Positions 35,619 to 43,727 of a DNA stretch of 64,000 nucleotides are shown here, piece after piece (within the stretch, counting starts at the first letter, position 1; each line of letters opens with the position of its first letter). The stretch is from Massilia violaceinigra. Lineage in GTDB: Bacteria > Pseudomonadota > Gammaproteobacteria > Burkholderiales > Burkholderiaceae_D. A model generated the notes under the pieces. It was not told where the DNA came from. It worked only from the letters and a program-made list of their open reading frames with translations, and did no database searches. The stretch is taken from the NCBI RefSeq assembly GCF_002752675.1, contig NZ_CP024608.1:3472001-3536000 (forward strand), given 5' to 3'. The translations under genes and the position numbers were made by a program.

Positions 35619-35750
35619 CGTTTTCGATCATATACGTGCCACCGAATCATCAGGCCGCATGGCGATTTCTAAAAGCGTCTGGCCCAGATCATCGGTGCAA
35701 AGGGCCCGCCGGGCTCCGTAGTTGCGCGTGCCGGCCCGAGGATTTCGGCC

Positions 35751-37511
35751 CTACAACTTGTGGCCCTTGAGCAAGGGACAATCCGGCCACATCGGGTCGA
35801 GAAGCACCATGTGCGCGCGCGCTCTTGTGATGCCAACCCGCAGAACTCGGCGACTTTTTATGTATGGTGCAGCGTCGCCGCGCCATATGAAGGACGAGGT
35901 GACGCCATTCTTGGTCCGCCGGGCCTCGCGCACGACAATCACTCCGTCGAACTGCTTGCCTTTTGCCTTGTGAAAATTCATTACTTGAATCCCTGTTTGC
36001 GCCTCTGCTCCATCGAGGATTTGCTCCTGCGCCAGTGCTTGATCGAGTGCTAACCGAGCGTGATAATAGGTCCCGCTTCGAAGCCATTCTGCCGCGAGGC
36101 CGGCGGAGATTCTGTGACCCCGCTGGAATGCCACCAGGTAGTCGAGTTGATTGGCCACGCTCAGCAGTTCGGCTTGGTTACTAATTCTCAAAGCCCGTTT
36201 TACTTTCAGCCAGTCTTGGGCCGGATCGCCGGAAAAGCCGTCGTGATGAAGGCCTGCGATCACTTCTCGAATCGCATTGGCAATATTGATGTCGAGAGCC
36301 TTACCGTTTCGAATCTTGGTAGCCTGCTCCAATAGCTTAGTCGTTGCCGCTTTGGCCTTTCCAGTGGCGCGCTTCGCCGCTGCGATCAATTCCATGCTAG
36401 TCGCGACATCGGCCTCGATACGCGCGCTATCCTTCGGTTCCAAGAGGAAGGCGGCAAATCGAGCGGACAGCAGCGATTCCGCCTCGTCGAACAGCAACTT
36501 GTGCTTGACCGCTTTGCCAGGATGGGCGCCCAACGCATTCAGCGCGTTGGACATCTTCAAAGCGCTGCGGTTGTTGGCGACGAGTATTGTGATCGTTTCG
36601 ATCGGCTTGTCGGAACTGGCCTTCATCGCATTGATCAATTCGGACAACGCACGACGCAGCAGAATGTTGAAGTTCGGCGTCGGATTTTCAGGGCGGTAAG
36701 GTATCGATGAGATTCCTTTGTATGCAGCGCCTCTCGCCGTGCCCGCCAGGATGTCGTTGCCAAAGGCCAGAATTTCCGAGTCGGGGCTACGGTGATTTTG
36801 GGTTCCAAGATTCACTTCAAGCGGGTCGAGCTGGGCCCGAATAGCATCGACTCGCTCCGGGCCCACGCCCGGCAAAAAATCGAAAATTTGCTGCTCAAGA
36901 TCGGCCAAGCAGATGATTTGCGTATGAGGCGCCAGCAGTTTGACGCAGCGCCACGCAAAATCGCCCGTATCTTGCGCTTCGTCGACCACGACGATCGGAT
37001 GTCGTCTAGCGATGGATCGAAGCAGATATTCGCTGGTGACGAGGAGCTCGGCAGCGTTCGGGGCGAACAAGTCAAAAGCAACGCGGCCATCCTCGCGGAA
37101 TAGCCGTTCTCGCTCTGTCATCCATTCGTCCCAACCTTCGTCCTCATCATCGATGCCGCCAGATATTGCTTTTTCGTCGTGGGGCAAGAGGATCGATAGC
37201 TTGCGGGGAGCGCCTAATAGATAGGCGTTGGATTTGAGGATATCCCAGAAAAACGAATGGAATGTTTGTATGGAAAGAAGGTCCTGCTCATCCTTGCCGG
37301 CCTCAAGTTTGGCTGCGTCGGCGATGCGCGCCACGGCGGCGCGGGAAAAGCTCAGGAACAAGGCGGACTGGCCCGGACTCATGCCCTCCTTGATCCGCTT
37401 CACCGCCTTGCGCAGCGCGATGGTGGTCTTGCCGCTTCCGGGACCGCCGATCACCAACGCATGGCCTTCGCATGCCAATACGCTGTCTCGCATAGCGCAC
37501 GGCTCGTTCAT
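35751..37511 (-). CDS. gajB: Gabija protein GajB, UvrD-like helicase/NTPase
   Basis: The 586-residue protein starts at ATG 37511, two bases after the gajA stop. UvrD/Rep-type motifs are present: Walker A (ALVIGGPGSGKTT, residues 18-30), FLSFSRAAVARI, motif II (IVVVDEAQDTGDFAW), NHRSPD, motif V (VMNFHKAKGKQFDGVIVV) and motif VI (VGITRARAHM). In Gabija systems GajB senses nucleotide changes or DNA ends and activates the GajA nuclease during phage infection. Adjacency to an OLD-type gajA makes the assignment secure. It is somewhat longer than the best-known GajB. Confidence 0.87.
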   Translation of the reverse strand: MNEPCAMRDSVLACEGHALVIGGPGSGKTTIALRKAVKRIKEGMSPGQSALFLSFSRAAVARIADAAKLEAGKDEQDLLSIQTFHSFFWDILKSNAYLLGAPRKLSILLPHDEKAISGGIDDEDEGWDEWMTERERLFREDGRVAFDLFAPNAAELLVTSEYLLRSIARRHPIVVVDEAQDTGDFAWRCVKLLAPHTQIICLADLEQQIFDFLPGVGPERVDAIRAQLDPLEVNLGTQNHRSPDSEILAFGNDILAGTARGAAYKGISSIPYRPENPTPNFNILLRRALSELINAMKASSDKPIETITILVANNRSALKMSNALNALGAHPGKAVKHKLLFDEAESLLSARFAAFLLEPKDSARIEADVATSMELIAAAKRATGKAKAATTKLLEQATKIRNGKALDINIANAIREVIAGLHHDGFSGDPAQDWLKVKRALRISNQAELLSVANQLDYLVAFQRGHRISAGLAAEWLRSGTYYHARLALDQALAQEQILDGAEAQTGIQVMNFHKAKGKQFDGVIVVREARRTKNGVTSSFIWRGDAAPYIKSRRVLRVGITRARAHMVLLDPMWPDCPLLKGHKL

Positions 37512-37513
37512 GG

Positions 37514-39319
37514 TCAGGCGAACAGATCGGGTTCGTCGCCGCCGTCGTCGATGGCTGGCGGCGAAGGGAAGAGGGCGAAGACCGAGGACAGGAATTCCGT
37601 CACTGTGGCGGGCAACTCGTAGAATTCGCACTCCTCGAACAGGCGCGCGGACCAACCCGCGCCCTTGTTCCCGCCAAGCGCGGCCTTGGCGATGGCCTTG
37701 ACTTCGTCGTCGGCGGGACGTTCGTCCGGAATGCCCACGTTGCCGTTCTCATCGCTTTCTTTCAAGCCGCGCAGGAACAACCAAAGCCGCGCGACTGGAA
37801 CTTCCGCGATTACGAGATCCTCAAAGCCTTTGTAGGCATGCTCAACGTTGATCTCGTAGTTCTCCGCGAGCGCCTGCGCTTGTTCGGGCTTGCGCTTCTT
37901 CTTGTAGTCGAGATCATAAAAGGCGAATGTGCGCAGCCCCAATGTCTTGAAGAATTTGCCAAACTTTGGCATGTTCGACTCGCCATCCGCGTCGAAGAAG
38001 GCCACTCCCGCGATGTCCAGCGGCTGCAGGGCGAGATCGTTCTCTTCCATGCGACGGGCGACGACCGGCATCGCATGCAGTTCGGTGACGCCCTCGACGA
38101 CGATGGCCGCTCGGCCGAGCATGCATTCGGACAGGCCGGAGCGCGAAAAACGCTTGTAGTCGTTGTCCTTGAGGCCGGTTGCGTCGGAAACCTTGCGTGC
38201 GGTGACGATCCCGCCGTTTCTGGCCAAGAGGAGAGTCTTCGACGGCTCGAATTTTTCGATCACGAACGGCGAATGGGAGGTGACGAAGGCCTGTGTCGTC
38301 TTTGTCAACAGGTAGTTGGCGATGCGGCGTTGCGTGTGAGGGGGAACGGCAATCTCAGGTTCTTCCATGGCGAAAATCACCGTCTCAGGTTTAAGGTCCG
38401 CGATGAACGACAGCAGCGCGAGAACCAACGTGTTGATGGTGCCGGTTCCAGCGTGGGGAAAAGGAACGTGGCTCTGGTCGGCCGAGAGGGCAAGGAAGAA
38501 TGTCATGGTCTTGCGCAGGTGCTCGCGCGTGAGCTCGGAGACATGGAGCTTGGTCGCGTTGCCGGGCGCCTCCATCGAAATATAACGGGAGAGCCGCTTC
38601 TCGACTGAACGCAGAATAGGCGCGATCTCGCCTGCGTGGGCTTCGATGTCTAGTCCCCTAAGGCGCTCGATGGTCTTTTCCCACAGGCTCGTCCGAACGC
38701 CCTTCGCGCGCAGGATGATGTCAAGCAGGGAGCCACGCTCAAGGCTGAGCGCACGCGATCCGGTGCGCATGGTGCGCAAGTATAGGAAGCCGAAGAGGCG
38801 CTTGATCGGCTTTGGAACTTTGGTTAGCTCTCCTTCCGGCGCGTCGGGGCTGTGCGAGAAGAAAGTCTTCGCCTCAAATTCGTCGTCATCTCGATTGTAA
38901 TTGCCGATGGTTACCAGCCGCAGGCAGGGGATGACGTCGGGCGGATTTGCAGCTTTCGCTTCGCCGGGCCCGAGCAGCCGTTGCTCCTTCGCATGCCAAA
39001 ATTCCACGTTGCCGCCACACTTTGCGTCGATCTCGGCGCTTAGCTCGATCATGACAGCCTCGATCCGAATCAGGATGGGCTCGCGCTCGGCATCTTCGTC
39101 CTCTGTGGCTGGGGCCAGATATTGAGCGTTGTAAAAGTCGAATTCGTCGAGGGGAGGAAACCGATTGACTCGATCAGGACCAAGCACGAGGTCGAGGGCT
39201 TCGCAAAGAGTGCTCTTTCCGACATTGTTGGAACCCACGAGTAAAGTGTGCCCGTCGAAGAGCAGTTCGGCCAATTTGATTCCGCGAAAATTTTGGATCG
39301 AAAGCCGGACAATTTTCAT
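37514..39319 (-). CDS. gajA: Gabija protein GajA, OLD-family ATPase-TOPRIM nuclease
   Basis: The 601-residue protein combines an SMC/ABC-like ATPase (Walker A LLVGSNNVGKSTL at residues 26-38; FAMEEPEIAVPPHTQRR; QAFVTSHSPFVIEKF) with a C-terminal TOPRIM domain (IVVEGVTELHAMPVV, GVAFFDADGESN, FAFYDLDYKKKRKP). OLD-type GajA is a sequence-specific DNA-nicking endonuclease held in check by nucleotides. The gene opens the gajAB operon and is followed by gajB after two bases. It is preceded by a GC-poor region with the GHKL relic divergent from it. Confidence 0.9.
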   Translation of the reverse strand: MKIVRLSIQNFRGIKLAELLFDGHTLLVGSNNVGKSTLCEALDLVLGPDRVNRFPPLDEFDFYNAQYLAPATEDEDAEREPILIRIEAVMIELSAEIDAKCGGNVEFWHAKEQRLLGPGEAKAANPPDVIPCLRLVTIGNYNRDDDEFEAKTFFSHSPDAPEGELTKVPKPIKRLFGFLYLRTMRTGSRALSLERGSLLDIILRAKGVRTSLWEKTIERLRGLDIEAHAGEIAPILRSVEKRLSRYISMEAPGNATKLHVSELTREHLRKTMTFFLALSADQSHVPFPHAGTGTINTLVLALLSFIADLKPETVIFAMEEPEIAVPPHTQRRIANYLLTKTTQAFVTSHSPFVIEKFEPSKTLLLARNGGIVTARKVSDATGLKDNDYKRFSRSGLSECMLGRAAIVVEGVTELHAMPVVARRMEENDLALQPLDIAGVAFFDADGESNMPKFGKFFKTLGLRTFAFYDLDYKKKRKPEQAQALAENYEINVEHAYKGFEDLVIAEVPVARLWLFLRGLKESDENGNVGIPDERPADDEVKAIAKAALGGNKGAGWSARLFEECEFYELPATVTEFLSSVFALFPSPPAIDDGGDEPDLFA

Positions 39320-39597
39320 AATTCAAACCTAGTAGGCATTCCTGTGAGGGCCGCGCTAGGGTATCACAATGTTGCGCACGTGCTATGGTTATTGTTGGAT
39401 AGGCATGCAGAGACGTGCCAGCGCCGCGTCGTTTTCCCCGCCTTGATGAGGTTGTAGACGGGCCTGGTGGCGATGTCCCGTTTGAATGAATCGAAGCGTG
39501 CTGGGATTGTTCGCCACTTCGAATGGAATTCGGTTGAAATCGCCTTGCCGAATGGAACCGGCGGAGCTCGAATAGTAAAGCTTACAGAGGATATGTG

Positions 39598-39897
39598 ATG
39601 CCGCCACGCGACAAGAAAATCGAGCAAAGTTTCGGCTCGCTGTTCAAGGATGATTACCTCGAGAAATCTAGGTCGCATAGCCCAAGATCCTGAGGTGGCG
39701 TTGAACGAGTTGGGGGCGAACGCTTGGGATGCCGGTGCTTCGTCGGCCGACATCACCATTCCTCCTGCGCGCCTGCTCAATTTGGTAATTTCGGACGACG
39801 GCCACGGCATGAGCTCGGAGCAATTCAAAGGCCGTTGGATGAAGCTCTCCTACGACCGAATCAAGCATCAAGGGCAGAACGTCAAACTAAACAAGCG
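39598..39897 (+). pseudogene. frameshifted 5' stump of a GHKL-type ATPase gene
   Basis: The ATG at 39598 opens MPPRDKKIEQSFGSLFKDDY; after a shift near 39665 the +1 frame continues NLGRIAQDPEVALNELGANA with the GHKL N-box (NELGANAWDAG) and G1 box (ISDDGHGM), then SYDRIKHQGQNVKLNK. After about 39897 the sequence changes to the end of the antitoxin gene and homology stops. This is the first third of a MORC/Hsp90-like GHKL ATPase of a kind common in defence islands, lost by truncation where the toxin-antitoxin pair begins. Confidence 0.65.
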
Positions 39898-40333
39898 AAG
39901 CGACGTTGTGTTTGGTTCTGTTTATAAAAGGCTTCTTGACGGCCTTTTGAACCTGCTGGTCCGAGGCGAAAGAGTCGACATTATCGACAATTGCAATTTG
40001 GAACGTTTTGCCAAACTGGGTCAAAAGGCCAATCATAGTATCGATTGAAAAATTTTCCAATCTGGCATTGGTGATATTTGAAAGTCTTGGACGAGAAATT
40101 TCCAGAAATGCGGCTGCGGTCGTGACGTTCATGTGGCGGGCTTTGATTTCCGCTTTAATAGCTTCCACCGCAACCATCTTGATTGCATTTCGCTGAGCAA
40201 TCTCCTTTTGGGCCTTCGATATGAGCTGAGCAGTTTCTTCGGAAGAGAAACCTAAGTCTTCTAGGACACTTCGGCCCTTGTAGGAAATGCCGTCTACGAT
40301 GCGCGGGACAGTTTTACTTTTTCTCGTAGTCAT
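39887..40333 (-). CDS. higA: HigA-type XRE antitoxin
   Basis: The 148-residue product has a helix-turn-helix (VTTAAAFLEISRPRLSNITN, about residues 69-95) of the kind paired with Gp49/HigB toxins. It overlaps the toxin stop by four bases (ATGA), so it is translated second, in the toxin-first order typical of HigBA. The last dozen residues are encoded by DNA that reads as the GHKL relic on the other strand, so the C-terminus was probably extended by the junction. It would neutralise the toxin and repress the operon. Confidence 0.8.
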   Translation of the reverse strand: MTTRKSKTVPRIVDGISYKGRSVLEDLGFSSEETAQLISKAQKEIAQRNAIKMVAVEAIKAEIKARHMNVTTAAAFLEISRPRLSNITNARLENFSIDTMIGLLTQFGKTFQIAIVDNVDSFASDQQVQKAVKKPFINRTKHNVASLV

Positions 40334-40776
40334 TTCTTCTCCCTTTTTGATTTAGATGTAGTCGCCTGTGCTTTTTGTTCGCTGATGGCCTTCAAATCAG
40401 AATTTTTTTTGACGGCGTCTTTGTATTTTTGCCTGGCATTGTCTATGTCTGATTGACTAGTGGTGTTCGTTTTTTTTGTTATTACACCCAAAATGAAAAT
40501 TGCTTCAGACAGCTTCGCCACGTAAAAGATTCGATACCATCCTTGCGCGTCTTGCAGACGTATCTCCTTCGCACCCGACCCAATGGTCTCCATCGAACTC
40601 CAGTTGGGCGGGTCTTCACCAACTTGAACAAAATGCAGGGCGTATCCGCCTCCACGCTTGACGTCAATAGGCAGCGATGACATTGCCGACTCATGTCCAA
40701 GCCACTCGACAGCCTTGAGGTTGACGGTGACAGACGACGAACCGGGTGATGGAGGAAGCGCTTTTTTTGTGGGCAT
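40330..40776 (-). CDS. higB: HigB/RelE-superfamily toxin (Gp49-like)
   Basis: The 148-residue product has the phage-derived Gp49/HigB pattern: IRLQDAQGWYRIFYVAKLSE, IFILGVITKKTN and a Lys-rich tail. Family members are ribosome-dependent mRNases. It is first in the operon. The extra N-terminal 35 residues (MPTKKALPPSPGSSSV...) are longer than usual, so the real start may be further in. A palindromic AT-rich site touches the start codon. Confidence 0.8.
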   Translation of the reverse strand: MPTKKALPPSPGSSSVTVNLKAVEWLGHESAMSSLPIDVKRGGGYALHFVQVGEDPPNWSSMETIGSGAKEIRLQDAQGWYRIFYVAKLSEAIFILGVITKKTNTTSQSDIDNARQKYKDAVKKNSDLKAISEQKAQATTSKSKREKK

Positions 40777-40799
40777 GTATAGTGTATCAAAATTTATAC
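40777..40799 (-). promoter_or_regulatory. candidate higBA operator/promoter
   Basis: GTATA (40777-40781) and TATAC (40795-40799) form an inverted repeat with 13 bases between; on the minus strand TATAAA and TATACA give -10-like hexamers. The position directly before the toxin start fits autorepression by HigA. Confidence 0.4.
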
Positions 40800-40991
40800 G
40801 GTTTGTGGGCGGCGTTTGTCAAGAACTGCTGTGCGGTCCGTAGCGACACGGCGCGCTGGGAGGCCTAGCGCCTTGACTCCTTAATAATAACAGGAGGGAT
40901 GCTGCAAATAGTTGCTTGCAATGTTGCTAGACCACTACGTAAATTTCCTTCAGTGTGACGGGGGACCGGAAGGGGATAGGTAGGAGTCATT

Positions 40992-41120
40992 TTAGTGAAA
41001 TCCCAAGTATTTAGCTTGTTTAAAAGTAGCACGCAGGTATTGCTGCATCATCGGCGTGTGCTTTTCCGTCGGGCCATTTTTGACGGCGGCAGCGTTGATC
41101 TCTGAAGGGGTGGTGGTCAT
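40992..41120 (-). pseudogene. mutS: N-terminal fragment of mutS marking the island junction
   Basis: From the ATG at 41120 the minus strand reads MTTTPSEINA..., then TEKHTPMMQQYLR, which is the conserved start of the mismatch-repair protein MutS. After residue 30 (about 41031) the similarity stops and 12 unrelated codons lead to a stop at 40992. MutS is normally about 850-900 residues, so almost the whole gene is missing. The breakpoint near 41031 is therefore the left end of the foreign 15-kb block. Confidence 0.72.
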
Positions 41121-41540
41121 CGTTACTTTCAATCCGGTGCAGGCGCGGCGTTTTCTCGGCCGCGTCGTGAGGCCGCCATTTTACCGCCTCGGCGCGCGGA
41201 CGAGGCAAAGCGATCGAACGGGCAGCGGATGAGCCGCGTCGCCATGACTGAGCGTCTTGCGGTGGAGATTGATCGGGCTTCGCCAAGGATTTCTGGGACA
41301 TTCGTAATGGTATTGAAATTTAATACTTGTGGTTATGAAAACTCTACAGGTAAAAAATAATAATCTAAATATAAGGTTAAAGGTCTCGCACGGTGTTTAC
41401 AATGCTACTTAGCAATTGTTAGTTAGTTTATGAAACGGATTGATTGTCATCAGTCGGCCTCCCGCGCCTTCCTCATCCGCCTTCCAGACGAGTCGTAGAG
41501 GGCGTCGTCCGGTTCCTCCACAGCAGGTTTTTGGTTCAAT
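41121..41540. other. former mutS upstream region, divergent to the secretion operon
   Basis: No gene. 41,320-41,440 is AT-rich and is the probable promoter area for the type I secretion genes (and formerly mutS on the other strand). No hexamers were good enough to name. Confidence 0.5.
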
Positions 41541-43721
41541 ATGAAACACACCGGTATCACCAAAGCGTCTTTCTTCTGGGTTTTACAAAGCACATGTGCC
41601 CTTCACAGAAAACCATACTCTCCTGATATAGCCCAGCAACAACTGGCCGCACCGCACTCGATTGCGTCGCTTGCAACTGCCATGGAGTCATTCGGGTTCA
41701 AGGCTGGCGTAGGCTCGGTCAAGCCGGCAAAGCTGTACAGGGAGTCATTCCCGCTGGTCGCGTTTTTACGCGATGGGGAGGAAACGGCTGGTACTGGGGC
41801 TGAGGCCTTTTGCGCCGTCGCTCTCGTCCTCCAGGCCGACCGCGGTAGTCTCCTTATCGTAGAGCCCGGCGATGCCGCACCCCGCACCGTTCCCTTGGCC
41901 GAGTTTGGCGAGCGCTATCTGGGAAATGTCATGCGCGTGGCGCCTGAAAACGTGGATGCCAGCGACCCCGACAGCGAGGAACTGGCGCGCCAGTCGCGCC
42001 GTTTCGGCTTTAGCTGGTTTGTCCCGGAATTGCTGAAACACAAAAAACTGTGGCAGGAAGTGTTGCTTGCCTCACTGGTGATCCAGTTGATCGCCCTTGC
42101 CACGCCGCTGTTCACGCAAGCGATCATTGACAAGGTCGTTGTCCATCACAGCCAGAGCACGCTGATCGTGATTGCCATCGGCATGGCCGTGTTCATGCTG
42201 TTTTCGGCGGCGCTGTCGTGGATGCGCCAGTATTTGGTGCTACATACCGGTAACCGGGTCGATGCCGCCCTGGGCGCCTCCGTATTCGGGCGCCTGTTCA
42301 AGCTGCCGCCGATGTATTTCCAGCACCGGCCCACCGGTGTCATCGCCGCGCGCCTGCAGGGCGTTGAAACGATCCGCGAATTCATTTCCAGCGCGGCCGT
42401 GACATTGGTGCTGGATCTGCCGTTCCTGCTGATCTTTGTGGCGATCATGTTTTACTACAGCGTCACCCTGACCCTGGTGGTGCTGGCGATTCTGGCAGTC
42501 ATCGTTTTGCTGAGTATGATTGTGGCGCCGATTTTCCAGGACCGTTTGCAACAGCAATTCCTGCTGGGGGCGCGCAACCAGGCCTTCCTGACCGAGTACA
42601 TCGGCGGGCTGGAAACGGTCAAGTCCCTGCAGATGGAACCGCAACTCGACGCACGCTACAGCAATTACCTGGGCAGCTATCTTGACGCCAGCCTGTCGAC
42701 CAAGCAACTGGCGAATGGCTACAACACCTTGTCGAACCTGCTGGAGCAAGTGATGAGCCTTCTCATCCTCGGTATTGGCGCGCATACCGTGATGAATAGC
42801 ACCGATTTTACGATCGGCATGTTGATCGCGTTCCAGATGTTTTCCGGCCGCCTGTCGCAGCCGATGCTGCGCCTGGTTGGACTGTGGCAGCAATTTCAGC
42901 AAGCCAGCCTGTCGGTCGACCGTCTGGGCGACCTGATGAACGCGCCGGTGGAACCGTATTCCCTGGTTCCCGCGCGCGCTAATGCGCGTGCCGGCAAGAT
43001 CGAGATCGACACGGTTGCCTTCAAATACGCCGAGCACTTGCCGCTGGTGTATCAAAACCTGTCGCTGACGGTGCCGCCAGGGCAGACCATCGGCATCATG
43101 GGCGCTTCCGGTTGCGGCAAGAGCACGCTGGCCAAGCTGCTGCAAGGGTTTTACCAGCCGAGCGCCGGGCGCATTCTGATCGACGGCGTCGATATCCGCT
43201 ATCTGTCGGCCAATGAACTGCGCAGCCACTTCGGGGTTGTGCCGCAAGAAACGGTGCTGTTCTCGGGAACGATCTTCGAAAACCTGCAGATGGCCAGCCC
43301 GGATGCCAGTTTCGAGCAGGTGACGGCAGCCTGCCAGATGGCGGAAATCCACAGCGCGATTGAAGCGCTGCCGAAGGGCTATCAGACCGAGATTGGTGAG
43401 AGGGGTGCGGGCCTGTCTGGCGGGCAGAAGCAACGCATTGCGATTGCGCGCGCCTTGCTCAAGAGGCCGAGCATTCTTGTGTTCGACGAAGCGACCAGTG
43501 CGCTCGACCAGCCAACCGCCGAACAATTCGCCCGCACCATCAACGCCCTGCGCGGCAAGGTCACGATGCTGTTCATTACCCACGGCCTGCCCAAGGGCTT
43601 GCAGCTGGACGCGGTCTACCGCCTGGGTCCGCAGGGCGCGCAGCGCGTTGTGCTTGCGCCGGTTGCGGCCTCGCTCGGCAACCCTGGTCCGAACGCGGAA
43701 TCGCCTGTTACCACCGCCTGA
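41541..43721 (+). CDS. type I secretion ABC transporter with degenerate C39-like domain
   Basis: The 726-residue protein has an N-terminal C39-peptidase-like domain (about 1-140, WVLQSTCALHRKPYSP), a six-helix transmembrane domain (about 160-445, LASLVIQLIALATPLFTQAI onwards) and an ABC ATPase with Walker A (MGASGCGKSTLAKLL), signature LSGGQKQRIAIARAL and Walker B (ILVFDEATSALD). This is the HlyB/LapB architecture for one-step export of RTX-type proteins. The adaptor gene follows after six bases. No exported substrate or TolC-like protein is in the window. Codon use (CTG, GGC) differs from the left half. Confidence 0.93.
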   Translation: MKHTGITKASFFWVLQSTCALHRKPYSPDIAQQQLAAPHSIASLATAMESFGFKAGVGSVKPAKLYRESFPLVAFLRDGEETAGTGAEAFCAVALVLQADRGSLLIVEPGDAAPRTVPLAEFGERYLGNVMRVAPENVDASDPDSEELARQSRRFGFSWFVPELLKHKKLWQEVLLASLVIQLIALATPLFTQAIIDKVVVHHSQSTLIVIAIGMAVFMLFSAALSWMRQYLVLHTGNRVDAALGASVFGRLFKLPPMYFQHRPTGVIAARLQGVETIREFISSAAVTLVLDLPFLLIFVAIMFYYSVTLTLVVLAILAVIVLLSMIVAPIFQDRLQQQFLLGARNQAFLTEYIGGLETVKSLQMEPQLDARYSNYLGSYLDASLSTKQLANGYNTLSNLLEQVMSLLILGIGAHTVMNSTDFTIGMLIAFQMFSGRLSQPMLRLVGLWQQFQQASLSVDRLGDLMNAPVEPYSLVPARANARAGKIEIDTVAFKYAEHLPLVYQNLSLTVPPGQTIGIMGASGCGKSTLAKLLQGFYQPSAGRILIDGVDIRYLSANELRSHFGVVPQETVLFSGTIFENLQMASPDASFEQVTAACQMAEIHSAIEALPKGYQTEIGERGAGLSGGQKQRIAIARALLKRPSILVFDEATSALDQPTAEQFARTINALRGKVTMLFITHGLPKGLQLDAVYRLGPQGAQRVVLAPVAASLGNPGPNAESPVTTA

Positions 43722-43727
43722 ACGAAG

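Noticed and set aside
39364..39828. 154-codon minus-strand frame
   Set aside because: Lies opposite the GHKL stump whose N-box and G1 box are recognisable on the plus strand.
41020..41301. 93-codon minus-strand frame
   Set aside because: A different minus-strand frame in the same place gives the conserved MutS start; this one has no recognisable content.
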